Shown: positions 8,331 through 16,246 of the stretch, piece after piece
Position numbering within the stretch: position 1 is the stretch's first letter
Layout of the letters: the number at the start of each line of letters is the position of its first letter
Virus record (IMG/VR): IMGVR_UViG_3300009130_000065
Coordinates: 1 to 40,117 of that record
Reading direction: 5' to 3' (one strand)
Origin: a virus
DNA: 40,117 bases
Translations under genes and position numbers: made by a program
The notes under the pieces: model-generated
The model's database searches: none
The model's input: only the letters and a program-made list of their open reading frames with translations
Told to the model about the DNA's origin: nothing

Positions 8331-11237
8331 ATGAGTAAAACAATAGCAATAAAAGTAGATTTAAAAGGGGCCGAAGAGCAGGTGAAAAAGCTTTCTAAGC
8401 TTGAAACAGAGGTTAAGAAGCTTACTAACAGAAGAACGCAGTTAAATAAAGCACAAAAAGCGGGAACTATATCCTTAAAGAGATACGGTCAAGAAATGGC
8501 TATAGTCAACACTAAGTTAAAAGCCAACAGGCGTAATATGTTAGTACTTAGAGAACAGATGCTCGGAATGGATAGTTTTACTAAGAAACTAGGGAAGTCC
8601 TTTATGAAGATGGGTACTACTATAGTCGCTTCTTTTGCGGGAATGTTCGCAATACAAAAAATAGGTCAATTATTTGTTAATGCCACCAAAGTTGTTAAGG
8701 ATTTTGAGCAACAAATGGCTAAAGTTCAGGCAATCACAGGTGCTTCTGGTGTTGAATTTGCTAAACTAGAGAAGTCAGCCAAAGAGTTGGGCGCTACTAC
8801 TCAATTTACCGCGACTCAAGTTGGTCAAATGCAAGAGGAATTTGCAAAGCTAGGATTCACTACCGAGCAGATTCTAGACGCTACAGGTGCCACTCTTGAC
8901 CTTGCGACGGCTACAGGTTCCGACTTGGCTCAGTCTGCTAAGGTTGCAACGGCTACAATAAACGGGTTCGGTTTAGAAGCTAAAGACACTAAAAAAGTAG
9001 TTGACATAATGGCTAAATCTTTTACTAGTTCGGCTTTAGATTTAAGCAAGTTTGAAACCGCAATGGCTTCTGTTGCACCCGTTGCTTCAACAGTTGGTTG
9101 GAGTTTAGAAGAGGCTACTGCTAGTCTAGGTGTTTTAGCGGATGCAGGTTTCGACGCAAGCACTGCGGGCACTGCATTAAGAAACATATTACTAGACACT
9201 CAAAAAGCAGGAATAACAACCGCAGAAGCTTTTGATAAAATAAAAAATAGTACAGACCCAACCACAACGGCTCTTGAGTTATTTGGTAAAAGAGGGGCGT
9301 CTGTTGCGGTTACCTTAGCTAAGGCTACCGATAAAACGGCGGACTTCACTAGGGAATTAGAGAATTCTAGAGGTTCCGCTGAAGCAATGGCTAAAATAGT
9401 TGGTGACACTCTAGAAGGGGATATAAAGCGCTTTAATTCAGCTTGGGAAGGTATGGTCTTAAATCTAGGTGAAAACGCTAATGATTTATTTAGAGGGGTT
9501 GTAGAGGGTGCAACTGATTTTATCACTGTACTTTCTGACATGACTAAAAACGTACACGCTGAAAGCGACGCAATGAGACAACAAGGCGTTGAAGCTAACG
9601 CTTTAGTTAGTAGAATAGTTAAACTTAAAGAAGGTGATGAAGACAGGTTGAAACTATTAAATGAGTTGAATATATTAAATCCTAAAATTACTAAGGGAAT
9701 GAACCTTCAGAAGGTTAGTAATGAAGAACTTTCTACTAGCTTAAATAAATATAACGATGAATTGATTAAAAACATTATACTAAAGAGAGAACAAGAGGAG
9801 CTAACAGAACAAGCTAACGAAGTAGCTGATATAGAAAGGGAAAAATTAAAAGACAGTGTAGAAGCTGAAGAGCTTTTAGGGAAGATAAGACTTAAAGCTT
9901 TAGAAAGTATTAGAAAAGCAGAAATAAGAGGTAGAGACACAGAAACAACTAAATTTAGACGGAAGCAGTTAGAAATTATAAATCAGACAAATTTAAGTTG
10001 GGAAGAACAAGCATCATTGCTAGCAACTATTAATAGCACTGCTTTTAGAGAAAAAGAAGTAGCTGAGCTTTCTGCTTTAAGACGAAGTACTAGAAGATTA
10101 AACGATGACTTGAAAGACGAATCTAATATCCTAGAGCAACTCAAGAAAAGAGCAGAAGCTTTAGAAGAGCAAATGAAGGGGACTCAAGAAACCACTGAAG
10201 AGGGGGCTGAAGAGTCTACAGACGCTATAGATGAAACAACTGAATCTGTTGAGAAGTTAGCTTTTAAACTAGAAGAACTTTCTGAGATAGAAGACCCTCT
10301 AGATATAGACGGAGATGAGTTAACTTTTGAAAAGAAAATTGATTCAGCTCAAAACTACTACGACAAAATATTAGAGATGTCAGAAAAGCACGAAGCTATT
10401 CAGGATTCTTTTAACGAACAAAGAACAGCTAAAGAGGCTAACTTAATGAATAAGAAGCTAGAAGAAGAAAGAGCCTTTAGAGAGAAAGTAAGGTCTGAAC
10501 AATTCGACTTGGCAGAACAGACTGCGAACGCCTTGATTGAAGTTTCTAGTAGAAGATTTGAGAGAGAAAAGACCTTAGAACTTGCTAACTTAGACGCTAG
10601 ACTAGAGAACGGTTTAATTTCACAGGCTCAATTCGAAAAAGAAAGAGAAGCAATAGAAAGAAAAGCCTTCCAAAGACAAAAGAGGATGGAGCTTGCACAA
10701 ATAGCTATTAGTTTAGCTAGGGAAATAGCGAGCATTAACGCAACTTCTGCCTCTAACCCTATGAACGGTCCTTCCTTTGGTATTGCAGGGCTTACACAAG
10801 CTCAAACGCTAACAGGTTTAGCGGTTGCTAGGTCTGCAGTACAAGCAGGGATAATAGCTAGTCAAAAGTTCGCGGACGGTGGTTATACAGGCGATGGTTT
10901 TGGTTCTCCAGATAGTACTGGCTTCAAGCAAGCGGGTATAGTTCACGAAGGAGAGTATGTAGTACCGAAAAACGTTTTAGAATCCCAAAGAGGTTCTCAG
11001 TTGGTTGGAGCTTTAGAAGCTATGAGAAATAACAAGCCTCAACCGTACTCAGGTTTTGGATTTGCTAATGGTGGTTTTACTTCTGGTCAATCTATAGACA
11101 TGACAGACCTAGAGAATAGAATATCAAAAGCCGTTGCAAGTTCTATTGGTTCAATACAAGTTGTAAACAATGCGACTGACACAGTAACCGAAGCTATGAA
11201 GGTTAGCAACATACAGAGTTCAGCTACATTTGGATAA
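8331..11237 (+). CDS. Phage tail tape measure protein, TP901 family (968 aa)
   Basis: Residues about 1-90 are a basic coiled coil. A hydrophobic helix follows near 93-120 (SFAGMFAIQKIGQLF), then the TP901 core domain (about 120-300) with ELGATTQFTATQVGQMQEEF, DLATATGSDLAQSA and ALRNILLDTQKAG. The middle is long coiled coil, and the C-terminus has the usual FADGGYTG and HEGEYVVPKN segments. The protein sets tail length and occupies the tail lumen. At about 0.15 nm per residue, 968 residues predict a tail near 145 nm. A terminator closes the operon. Confidence 0.93.
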   Translation: MSKTIAIKVDLKGAEEQVKKLSKLETEVKKLTNRRTQLNKAQKAGTISLKRYGQEMAIVNTKLKANRRNMLVLREQMLGMDSFTKKLGKSFMKMGTTIVASFAGMFAIQKIGQLFVNATKVVKDFEQQMAKVQAITGASGVEFAKLEKSAKELGATTQFTATQVGQMQEEFAKLGFTTEQILDATGATLDLATATGSDLAQSAKVATATINGFGLEAKDTKKVVDIMAKSFTSSALDLSKFETAMASVAPVASTVGWSLEEATASLGVLADAGFDASTAGTALRNILLDTQKAGITTAEAFDKIKNSTDPTTTALELFGKRGASVAVTLAKATDKTADFTRELENSRGSAEAMAKIVGDTLEGDIKRFNSAWEGMVLNLGENANDLFRGVVEGATDFITVLSDMTKNVHAESDAMRQQGVEANALVSRIVKLKEGDEDRLKLLNELNILNPKITKGMNLQKVSNEELSTSLNKYNDELIKNIILKREQEELTEQANEVADIEREKLKDSVEAEELLGKIRLKALESIRKAEIRGRDTETTKFRRKQLEIINQTNLSWEEQASLLATINSTAFREKEVAELSALRRSTRRLNDDLKDESNILEQLKKRAEALEEQMKGTQETTEEGAEESTDAIDETTESVEKLAFKLEELSEIEDPLDIDGDELTFEKKIDSAQNYYDKILEMSEKHEAIQDSFNEQRTAKEANLMNKKLEEERAFREKVRSEQFDLAEQTANALIEVSSRRFEREKTLELANLDARLENGLISQAQFEKEREAIERKAFQRQKRMELAQIAISLAREIASINATSASNPMNGPSFGIAGLTQAQTLTGLAVARSAVQAGIIASQKFADGGYTGDGFGSPDSTGFKQAGIVHEGEYVVPKNVLESQRGSQLVGALEAMRNNKPQPYSGFGFANGGFTSGQSIDMTDLENRISKAVASSIGSIQVVNNATDTVTEAMKVSNIQSSATFG

Positions 11238-11240
11238 ATA

Positions 11241-11268
11241 AAAGAAGGGGTGTTAAAGCCCCTTTTTT
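11241..11268. terminator. Bidirectional terminator between convergent genes
   Basis: The stem AAGGGG/CCCCTT with an 8-nt loop is followed by T6 on the plus strand and by T-rich sequence on the minus strand. It lies between the tape measure stop and the stop codon of the only reverse-strand gene, so it can end transcription from both sides. Confidence 0.85.
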
Positions 11269-11983
11269 AATACTTATTCCTTTTGGCCTTTTCTCTTGTT
11301 ATAGCGTCGTAAACACTATTCACATTAAACCAGTCTAGACAATATCTCTGAAAGCTATTCTTGAAGTGTCTTTCGTCGTTTATAGGGTCTTTGAATTCCT
11401 TTTGGAAAATCTTATACCATAAATCAGCCTTAGCGTCTAAGTCTTTATAGATATTTTGTTTATCCTTTAAGAATCCCCATTGCCCAACCAACTTGGCTAC
11501 TAAGTTACGCAAGAACACTTCGTCTTTTCTTATCAAGTCGATACTGAAGTTCTTGTAGGTTTTAAACTCTTTAACGTCTGAACTATCTAGTTTATCTATA
11601 GCAGTTTCTTCTTTCTCTACTACAGGATTCTTTCTAGGTGTTTCAACCTCTTCTTTACCTTGATACAAACAATAGTTTGTTATAGTTATAACCGTTGTCA
11701 AGTGACTTGTTTTAAAACTAAGTTTGTTTATTTTCTTTTTCCTGTTTAAGTAACCCGTAACTTTCTTTCTAGACCAGCTAAACTTTTCAGATAAGCTCTT
11801 GATACTCATACACAGTTCACCTGCTTTAAGCTCTATGTATTCGCCTTTTATTTTAACTACGTTGGATTTATGCGAAGCCTTCAACAGTAAATATATCCAG
11901 ACTTCTGAATCGTTCCACACCCTTTTCTCATTCCAATCAGCGGACTCCAGTAATTTTCTATGTAGACTTATATAACCTTCCAT
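11267..11983 (-). CDS. Replication initiator-like protein (winged-helix / DnaD-O type, 238 aa)
   Basis: The only reverse-strand gene. The N-terminus (GYISLHRKLLESADW) and the segment SIKSLSEKFSWSRKKVTGYL match the N-terminal winged-helix layout of phage replisome organisers and O-like initiators: a start helix followed by an HTH at about residues 60-80. The C-terminal part (about 150-230, with LVGQWGFLKD and SFQRYCLDWFNV) may serve partner loading. Directly upstream of its start lie the 11-bp iterons at 12209-12379, the natural partner for such a protein. Family assignment is by pattern, and direct iteron binding is inferred. Confidence 0.6.
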   Translation of the reverse strand: MEGYISLHRKLLESADWNEKRVWNDSEVWIYLLLKASHKSNVVKIKGEYIELKAGELCMSIKSLSEKFSWSRKKVTGYLNRKKKINKLSFKTSHLTTVITITNYCLYQGKEEVETPRKNPVVEKEETAIDKLDSSDVKEFKTYKNFSIDLIRKDEVFLRNLVAKLVGQWGFLKDKQNIYKDLDAKADLWYKIFQKEFKDPINDERHFKNSFQRYCLDWFNVNSVYDAITREKAKRNKY

Positions 11984-12208
11984 TTTGATTATTTTTTTAA
12001 AAAAAGTAAAACCCCCAAGTAGCAGACTGCGTGACTAGATAGCTAAATGAGGGTTAAACCTTAAACGTGTATTTATTATAATTTTTTTTCTTAGATTATC
12101 ACGCAATCTTAAATACAAATATAATTATTTTTCTTTTCCCTACAACATAAAAAACTTATTTATAATGATTCTACATAAGCTTAAAAAGCGTGTATTTTTA
12201 GAAAATAG
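11984..12208. other. Intergenic leader of the initiator gene
   Basis: This 225-bp AT-rich stretch separates the initiator start (minus strand) from the iterons. It holds the inverted pair TGCGTGA (about 12029) and TCACGCA (about 12099), the short palindromes GCAGACTGC and GGTTAAACC, and an inverted AGATT/AATCT pair around TCACGCA. No open frame was found. It probably contains the promoter and leader of the initiator, but no unambiguous -33/-7 pair stands out. Confidence 0.5.
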
Positions 12209-12241
12209 AACCTTCAGAGAACCGTCAGAGAACCTTCAGAG
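12209..12241. repeat. Iteron set A: three tandem 11-bp repeats
   Basis: AACCTTCAGAG, AACCGTCAGAG and AACCTTCAGAG stand head to tail without spacers at 12209, 12220 and 12231. The 11-bp period is about one helical turn, so a bound protein would line up on one DNA face. Together with set B and the neighbouring initiator gene this supports a replication origin. Confidence 0.8.
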
Positions 12242-12256
12242 GAAACACTAAAAATG

Positions 12257-12379
12257 GCACATCTAAATGCACATCTAAACGAATTGATTTATAGTTAGTT
12301 ACAACGAAGTAGGAACATCTGAACGCACATCTGAGGAACATCTGATGCACATCTAATGCACATCTGATGCACATAAACA
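12257..12379. repeat. Iteron set B: eight GMACATCTRA repeats, 11-12 bp apart
   Basis: Units start at 12257, 12269, then after a 32-bp gap at 12313, 12325, 12336, 12347, 12358 and 12369 (the last one degenerate). The consensus is G(C/A)ACATCT(A/G)A. Spacing of 11 or 12 bp keeps helical phase. The stretch is noncoding on both strands. Such phased iterons are typical of initiator-dependent theta origins. Confidence 0.85.
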
Positions 12380-12440
12380 ATAATGTTAATAATGTTAATA
12401 ATGATAATAATGGATAATGAGATAAAAGAGATTAAAAAAG
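12380..12440. other. AT-rich unwinding-element candidate
   Basis: Right after the iterons come short repeats of TAATGTTAA and TAATGATAA in almost pure A+T sequence. An easily melted tract beside iterons is the expected DNA unwinding element of an origin. No gene is present here. The role is inferred from position and composition. Confidence 0.55.
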
Positions 12441-12466
12441 AAATATAAAAGAAAAAAGATTTTTTG

Positions 12467-12474
12467 TATATTTG
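12467..12474 (+). promoter_or_regulatory. -7 box TATATTTG, predicted leaderless start
   Basis: A perfect TAnnTTTG element ends 5 nt before the ATG at 12480. No TTTG is seen 19-20 nt upstream; that region is A-rich. It would start transcription of the morphogenesis operon at, or within a few bases of, the start codon. Confidence 0.55.
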
Positions 12475-12479
12475 ATTTT

Positions 12480-12692
12480 ATGAAGTTAATAACTAAGATT
12501 TACGGGTTTTTAAAGAACCTAACTTTTAGAGGTGTTGAAATATCAACAGAACAAAAAAAAGAAGAGAGGCTTAAGATTTGCTCAAATTGTCCAGAGTTGA
12601 ACTCAAAAGGTTTTTGTGACGACTGCGGTTGTTTAGTGACTTCCAAAGTTGTATTTTCAAATGAGAAATGCCCTAGAAACAAATGGAATTAA
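12480..12692 (+). CDS. Small zinc-ribbon protein (70 aa)
   Basis: Six or seven cysteines in the pattern CSNCPE, CDDCGC and KCPRNKW mark a small zinc ribbon of a type frequent in phage genomes. The N-terminus is basic and amphipathic. It is the first gene after the candidate origin and overlaps the next gene by 10 nt. Function is unknown; nucleic-acid or protein binding is plausible. Confidence 0.65.
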   Translation: MKLITKIYGFLKNLTFRGVEISTEQKKEERLKICSNCPELNSKGFCDDCGCLVTSKVVFSNEKCPRNKWN

Positions 12693-12895
12693 GCGTAGAA
12701 GAAAAACAAAAAATAATTGACGCTTTACCAAAAGTAAAGAACCGTATATTTCCAGATGGCGAAGCTCTAGAGCTACTGTCTGATATTTTTAAAAGAGAGG
12801 TTGATTCTAATTTTTCATTAACCTGCAACCGTTGCAAAAGAAATTTAACAAGTTACTGGAGTAGTCAGATTACAGAATGGAACAAAGAGAGCTAA
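12683..12895 (+). CDS. Small hypothetical protein with CxxC (70 aa)
   Basis: The family was not recognised. The sequence is mostly helical (VEEKQKIIDALPKV) and has one CNRC pair in the C-terminal third, which could bind a metal together with a partner. It overlaps both neighbours (10 and 19 nt), so it is translated as part of the same operon. Confidence 0.6.
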   Translation: MELSVEEKQKIIDALPKVKNRIFPDGEALELLSDIFKREVDSNFSLTCNRCKRNLTSYWSSQITEWNKES

Positions 12896-13134
12896 TTACA
12901 GAGGCTCTTAAAGGGCTTAAAAATAAATCTGACATCATAGACTATCTATGTGAAGAAAGTCTCTTAGATGTCGTTAAAATGCGAAATAAGGCTATATTGC
13001 GACGATACAACGAGGCTAGAAAGAATCCACTCAACTCAATAAATCAAATTTATTTTAATCTTTCTATTGAATTTGATGTAGGAATTCATACGTTAAAAAA
13101 GATAGTTTTGGCGCGAAGCCCTCAGCCTAAATAG
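12877..13134 (+). CDS. Small helical hypothetical protein (85 aa)
   Basis: An all-helical, basic 85-aa protein with no recognised family. The C-terminal part (FNLSIEFDVGIHTLKKIVLA) could be a degenerate helix-turn-helix. It overlaps the preceding gene by 19 nt and is the last of three small genes before the capsid promoter at 13196. Confidence 0.6.
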   Translation: MEQRELITEALKGLKNKSDIIDYLCEESLLDVVKMRNKAILRRYNEARKNPLNSINQIYFNLSIEFDVGIHTLKKIVLARSPQPK

Positions 13135-13195
13135 TTGATATTTAATTAATTAACACATAGTTTTGGATACCTCTGGTAAACAAAATAACACTAAA

Positions 13196-13227
13196 TTTGT
13201 TTATGTCGGATTCTATTTTTATATTAG
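13196..13227 (+). promoter_or_regulatory. Promoter of the capsid operon (TTTG-N20-TATATTAG)
   Basis: TTTG at 13196-13199 and TATATTAG at 13220-13227 are 20 nt apart, as expected for a Bacteroidota promoter. The box ends 4 nt before the ATG at 13232, predicting a leaderless mRNA. The promoter lies inside an in-frame upstream extension of the protease gene, which argues against any earlier start codon. Confidence 0.7.
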
Positions 13228-13231
13228 CATA

Positions 13232-14275
13232 ATGGATAAACTGACGATAAAGATACACGGAGACATAGGCGGTGAAGTTACTCTAAGAAATATTATTTCT
13301 CAGGTTGAAAATTACGAGGGTGACGAAGTAGAACTTTCTATAAACTCAGGCGGTGGTTCAGTTTTCGAAGGTTTTTCTATCTACGATTATTTCAAGAATT
13401 TAAATAAAAAAGTATCTGTTGTAATTGAAGGAATGGCTTGCTCTAGTGCTTCCGTTATTGCTTTAGCTGGTGACTCTTTACCAGTAATGACTGAGAATAG
13501 TGTTTACATGATACATAACGCATGGGTTCCTGTTCACGTATCGACTGGTATGAATAGCGAAGAAATAGACGCTTATACTAAAGACTTGAAGAAGCAGTCT
13601 AAATTGATGGACGCTATAAACAATAAGATTGCTAAGATATACGAGAAAGCAACGGGTCTTGACCTTGACGTTATAAAACAAATGATGTCAGACGAAACTT
13701 GGTTATTCTCAGAAGACGCAATTGAAATGGGGTTCATTTCAGCGATAAAAGAAGAAGAAGAAGTTTACGCTAGTATCTCAAAGGATACCGCAGACAAATA
13801 CGGTTATAAAAATTTTAATAATGTAAAACCAATAAGTATGAATAAGAATGAAGAAAGCTTTTTTGCTTATATGGCTAAGTACTTTAAGTCTAGCCCAAAA
13901 GCAGAAGAAGTAAAAGAAGAAGTGAAAGCAGAAGTTGAGGTTGAGACTGAAGCAGAAGTTGAGGTTGAGGCAGAAGTTGAGGTTAAAGCTGAAGAAGCAG
14001 TTGAAGAAGTAGCCGAAGAGGTTTCTGAAGAAGTAGCTCCAGAAGTTGAAGCGTCTATCGACGTTGAAGCTATTAAAGCCGAAGCGGTAGCAGAACTTAA
14101 AGCGTCTATGGAGGCCGAAATGGCTGAAATGAAGGCTAAACTTGACAAAGCTAACGCTTCAAGAAAACCACTAGAAGCTAAAGAAGAGGTTTTAAACCCA
14201 GAAGCTAAAGTTGAAGAGGTTGACGAGCTTGGTGAAGGTATTTTAAATATCCTTAAATCTTCAATGAAACTATAA
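13232..14275 (+). CDS. ClpP-type head maturation protease fused to scaffold-like tail (347 aa)
   Basis: Residues 1-180 are a ClpP/S49-like protease: GGGSVFEG (40-47), nucleophile Ser71 in GMACSSAS, His95 in YMIHNAW, and the acidic residue in SDETWLFSEDA. From about residue 200 the chain becomes a Glu/Ala/Val-rich coiled coil with short repeats (EVEVEAEVEV), ending in GEGILNILKSSMKL. This is the layout of a protease joined to a scaffolding domain, and the major capsid gene follows directly. The ATG at 13232 is preferred over an upstream TTG because the promoter lies between them. An in-frame ATG at 13838 could give a free scaffold. Confidence 0.88.
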   Translation: MDKLTIKIHGDIGGEVTLRNIISQVENYEGDEVELSINSGGGSVFEGFSIYDYFKNLNKKVSVVIEGMACSSASVIALAGDSLPVMTENSVYMIHNAWVPVHVSTGMNSEEIDAYTKDLKKQSKLMDAINNKIAKIYEKATGLDLDVIKQMMSDETWLFSEDAIEMGFISAIKEEEEVYASISKDTADKYGYKNFNNVKPISMNKNEESFFAYMAKYFKSSPKAEEVKEEVKAEVEVETEAEVEVEAEVEVKAEEAVEEVAEEVSEEVAPEVEASIDVEAIKAEAVAELKASMEAEMAEMKAKLDKANASRKPLEAKEEVLNPEAKVEEVDELGEGILNILKSSMKL

Positions 14276-14304
14276 GTATTAAATAAAAATTAAATTAGAT
14301 AAAA

Positions 14305-15321
14305 ATGGCAAATTTTATTACACAGTCGATTAATAGCACTTATGCAGGGAAGGAGTTTACAGAAATTCTTTTCGCTCCGCAAGAAGGTTCTGACGACTTA
14401 GCAGGGATTAGAGTTATTCCTAACATTAAAGTAAAGGCTAACCTTTATTTGAACTCAACACTTAACAAAATTGTTCGTAAATATGCTACTTGTGGTTTTT
14501 CTGCTACTGGTGGAGTTACTGCGGTTTCAGACAGAACTTTAGAAGTTGCAAAACTTAAAGTTAATCTTGAAGAGTGTGGTGACGCTTTTTACGGAACTAT
14601 TTTTGAAGAGTTCTACGGTTCAGGTACTTCAATTGACGATTTGACTTCAACTGTAGTTGGTCAAGTTGCAAGAAAAAGAGTTGCTGAAGCTATCGCAGAC
14701 GATAACGGTCGTATGGCTTGGTTCGCAAAAGAAGGTGCTTCTTCTGCTGACTACGCTCAGTTTGACGGACTTGTTCAGCATTTTATCGCTGATTCTGCAG
14801 ACTTAGGACAATATGTAGAAATGACTGATATCTCTAACGTTGAAGATACTAACGGTGATTTAGTAGCAGACGGTGCTTACGAGCTTTTAAAGTCTGCTTA
14901 CGAAAACCAAACTAAAGTTTTGAGACAGATGCCAAACGCTTCTAAATCTTTCAGAGCTACTGCAACTATCATTGATAACTTAATGACTACTTATGAGCAG
15001 TTAGGTACTGGTAACGCTTTAGGACTTCAGTTGTTGAAAGACGGTCAGTCTTTATCTTTTAGAGGTATTCCTGTTGTTGAGGTTACTGGTTGGGATACAC
15101 AGCTTGCAGATAGCGACAACCCACATTCTGCTACAATTGGTAAAAATATGCTAGTTTATACTGTAAATGATAACTTGGTTATTGGTACAGATGTTGCAGA
15201 CGCAGGTTCTCAATTAAAATTCAGAAGTAACGACGACGATGATGAATTATTGAAAATTATCGCTAAGTACAAGATGGGTGCTCAGTTTGTTTTCGGTGAA
15301 TTAATCTCTTTTTACTTCTAA
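14305..15321 (+). CDS. Major capsid protein (338 aa)
   Basis: Placed directly after the protease-scaffold gene and closed by its own strong terminator, as expected for the most abundant virion protein. The sequence (FAPQEGSDDLAGIRVIPNIK at 23-42, ARKRVAEAIADDNG near 130 and the C-terminal KYKMGAQFVFGELISFYF) fits an HK97-fold capsid subunit without a separate delta domain, which the preceding gene would supply. Codon choice looks more uniform than in neighbours. It assembles the icosahedral head. Confidence 0.85.
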   Translation: MANFITQSINSTYAGKEFTEILFAPQEGSDDLAGIRVIPNIKVKANLYLNSTLNKIVRKYATCGFSATGGVTAVSDRTLEVAKLKVNLEECGDAFYGTIFEEFYGSGTSIDDLTSTVVGQVARKRVAEAIADDNGRMAWFAKEGASSADYAQFDGLVQHFIADSADLGQYVEMTDISNVEDTNGDLVADGAYELLKSAYENQTKVLRQMPNASKSFRATATIIDNLMTTYEQLGTGNALGLQLLKDGQSLSFRGIPVVEVTGWDTQLADSDNPHSATIGKNMLVYTVNDNLVIGTDVADAGSQLKFRSNDDDDELLKIIAKYKMGAQFVFGELISFYF

Positions 15322-15329
15322 TAATACAC

Positions 15330-15356
15330 GCCCCTCTTAATGGGGGGCTTTTTTTT
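15330..15356 (+). terminator. Terminator after the major capsid gene
   Basis: GCCCC pairs with GGGGC across a short loop, followed by eight T. It isolates the capsid gene from the downstream tail-tube gene, so the two may be expressed at different levels or by partial read-through. Confidence 0.9.
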
Positions 15357-15376
15357 AACTTATAAAATTTATTAAA

Positions 15377-15940
15377 ATGAGTATATCTACAGATATTTTA
15401 TTAAGTTGTTCTGATGAAAACAGAAGAGGTGGTATAAAGCGTATTTTTGTTATTGACAGAGATAGCGTAACTAGCTTGACGGCTGACGGCTCAAATCACT
15501 CTTACTCTGCTATCACATTAGAAGCAACAGACGACAAATTCTACGAGATTGAAGGAGAACTAGAAACTAAATTATTTAACTCTGAAGGTTCAAGAGAGAA
15601 CGGTTCTATTTCTTACGACACTTCTTTAGAGGTTTTTGTTCCTAAGATGGATAAAGTAAAAGCTGCAGGAATCAACAGTTACGTTGAGTCTTGTAAATTA
15701 ATCATCATTTTTGAAACTTACAACAAAGCTACAAGTGAGAATAAAGCTTTTGTTATGGGTTATGATGAAATAATGGGTAAAGATGCTTCTGTTCATGCTA
15801 TGGCTTCAGAAGTTTTAGAGGCTGAATTACAAGGTCAAAATGGTTACACTGTTTCTTTTGCTGGTAAACAAGCGCAGTTGTTGCGTGAGTTTGTTGGAGA
15901 CATCGAGACTAATGGCGGAACTGTTTCTTTAGGTTCATAA
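15377..15940 (+). CDS. Probable major tail (tube) protein (187 aa)
   Basis: A 187-aa beta-rich protein with a central helix (SVHAMASEVLEAELQG near 140-155). It is flanked by terminators on both sides like the capsid gene, which is usual for a highly expressed virion protein. Size and location next to the capsid gene fit the tail tube subunit. The assignment is by context; no diagnostic motif was recognised. Confidence 0.6.
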   Translation: MSISTDILLSCSDENRRGGIKRIFVIDRDSVTSLTADGSNHSYSAITLEATDDKFYEIEGELETKLFNSEGSRENGSISYDTSLEVFVPKMDKVKAAGINSYVESCKLIIIFETYNKATSENKAFVMGYDEIMGKDASVHAMASEVLEAELQGQNGYTVSFAGKQAQLLREFVGDIETNGGTVSLGS

Positions 15941-15968
15941 TAAAGACTTGGTTTATAATGATTGAATT

Positions 15969-15990
15969 AGGGGGCTTCGGTTCCCTTTTT
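15969..15990 (+). terminator. Terminator with TTCG tetraloop
   Basis: A 7-bp stem with two G-T pairs is closed by the stable TTCG tetraloop and followed by five T. It ends the transcript of the probable tail-tube gene. Confidence 0.88.
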
Positions 15991-16054
15991 CTTTGCCCAA
16001 AATTAGAATATGAAATTTTATTTTCGTATATTGTAAAGATTAAACGTTTTTGAT

Positions 16055-16246
16055 ATGAAGAAGAAACTAGTTTTAAAAAAGGAGTTTTACGGTAAAAAGG
16101 TAATGGGTATGGGTATAGGTATCCTTTATCTAGGTGAACACACAACTCAGGCGCAATTAAAGAAGCTTATAAAATTTAACTGTGGCAACATGGTTGATGT
16201 AGTAGAAATAGAAGAAACAAAAAATGAGTCAAAAGAATCAAAATAA
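16055..16246 (+). CDS. Small basic protein upstream of portal (63 aa)
   Basis: The family was not recognised. The N-terminus is Lys-rich; TTQAQLKKLIKFNCGNMVDV could be a small helix-hairpin (HeH/LEM-like) motif. It overlaps the portal gene by 23 nt. A TATATTGT box at 16027 lies 20 nt before the ATG and may be its promoter, although no good -33 element is seen. Confidence 0.55.
   Translation: MKKKLVLKKEFYGKKVMGMGIGILYLGEHTTQAQLKKLIKFNCGNMVDVVEIEETKNESKESK

Noticed and set aside
12209-12379. Possible CRISPR array
   Set aside because: The repeats are 11 bp, without spacers of uniform longer length and without cas genes; they are iterons.
13867-14148. 93-aa frame on the minus strand, Ser/Thr-rich
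   Set aside because: It is the mirror of the Glu/Ala/Val-rich scaffold repeats of the protease gene and has no start signals of its own.
15909-16145. 78-aa minus-strand frame between tail-tube and portal-proximal genes
   Set aside because: It covers a terminator and two plus-strand genes, and its sequence has no recognisable features.
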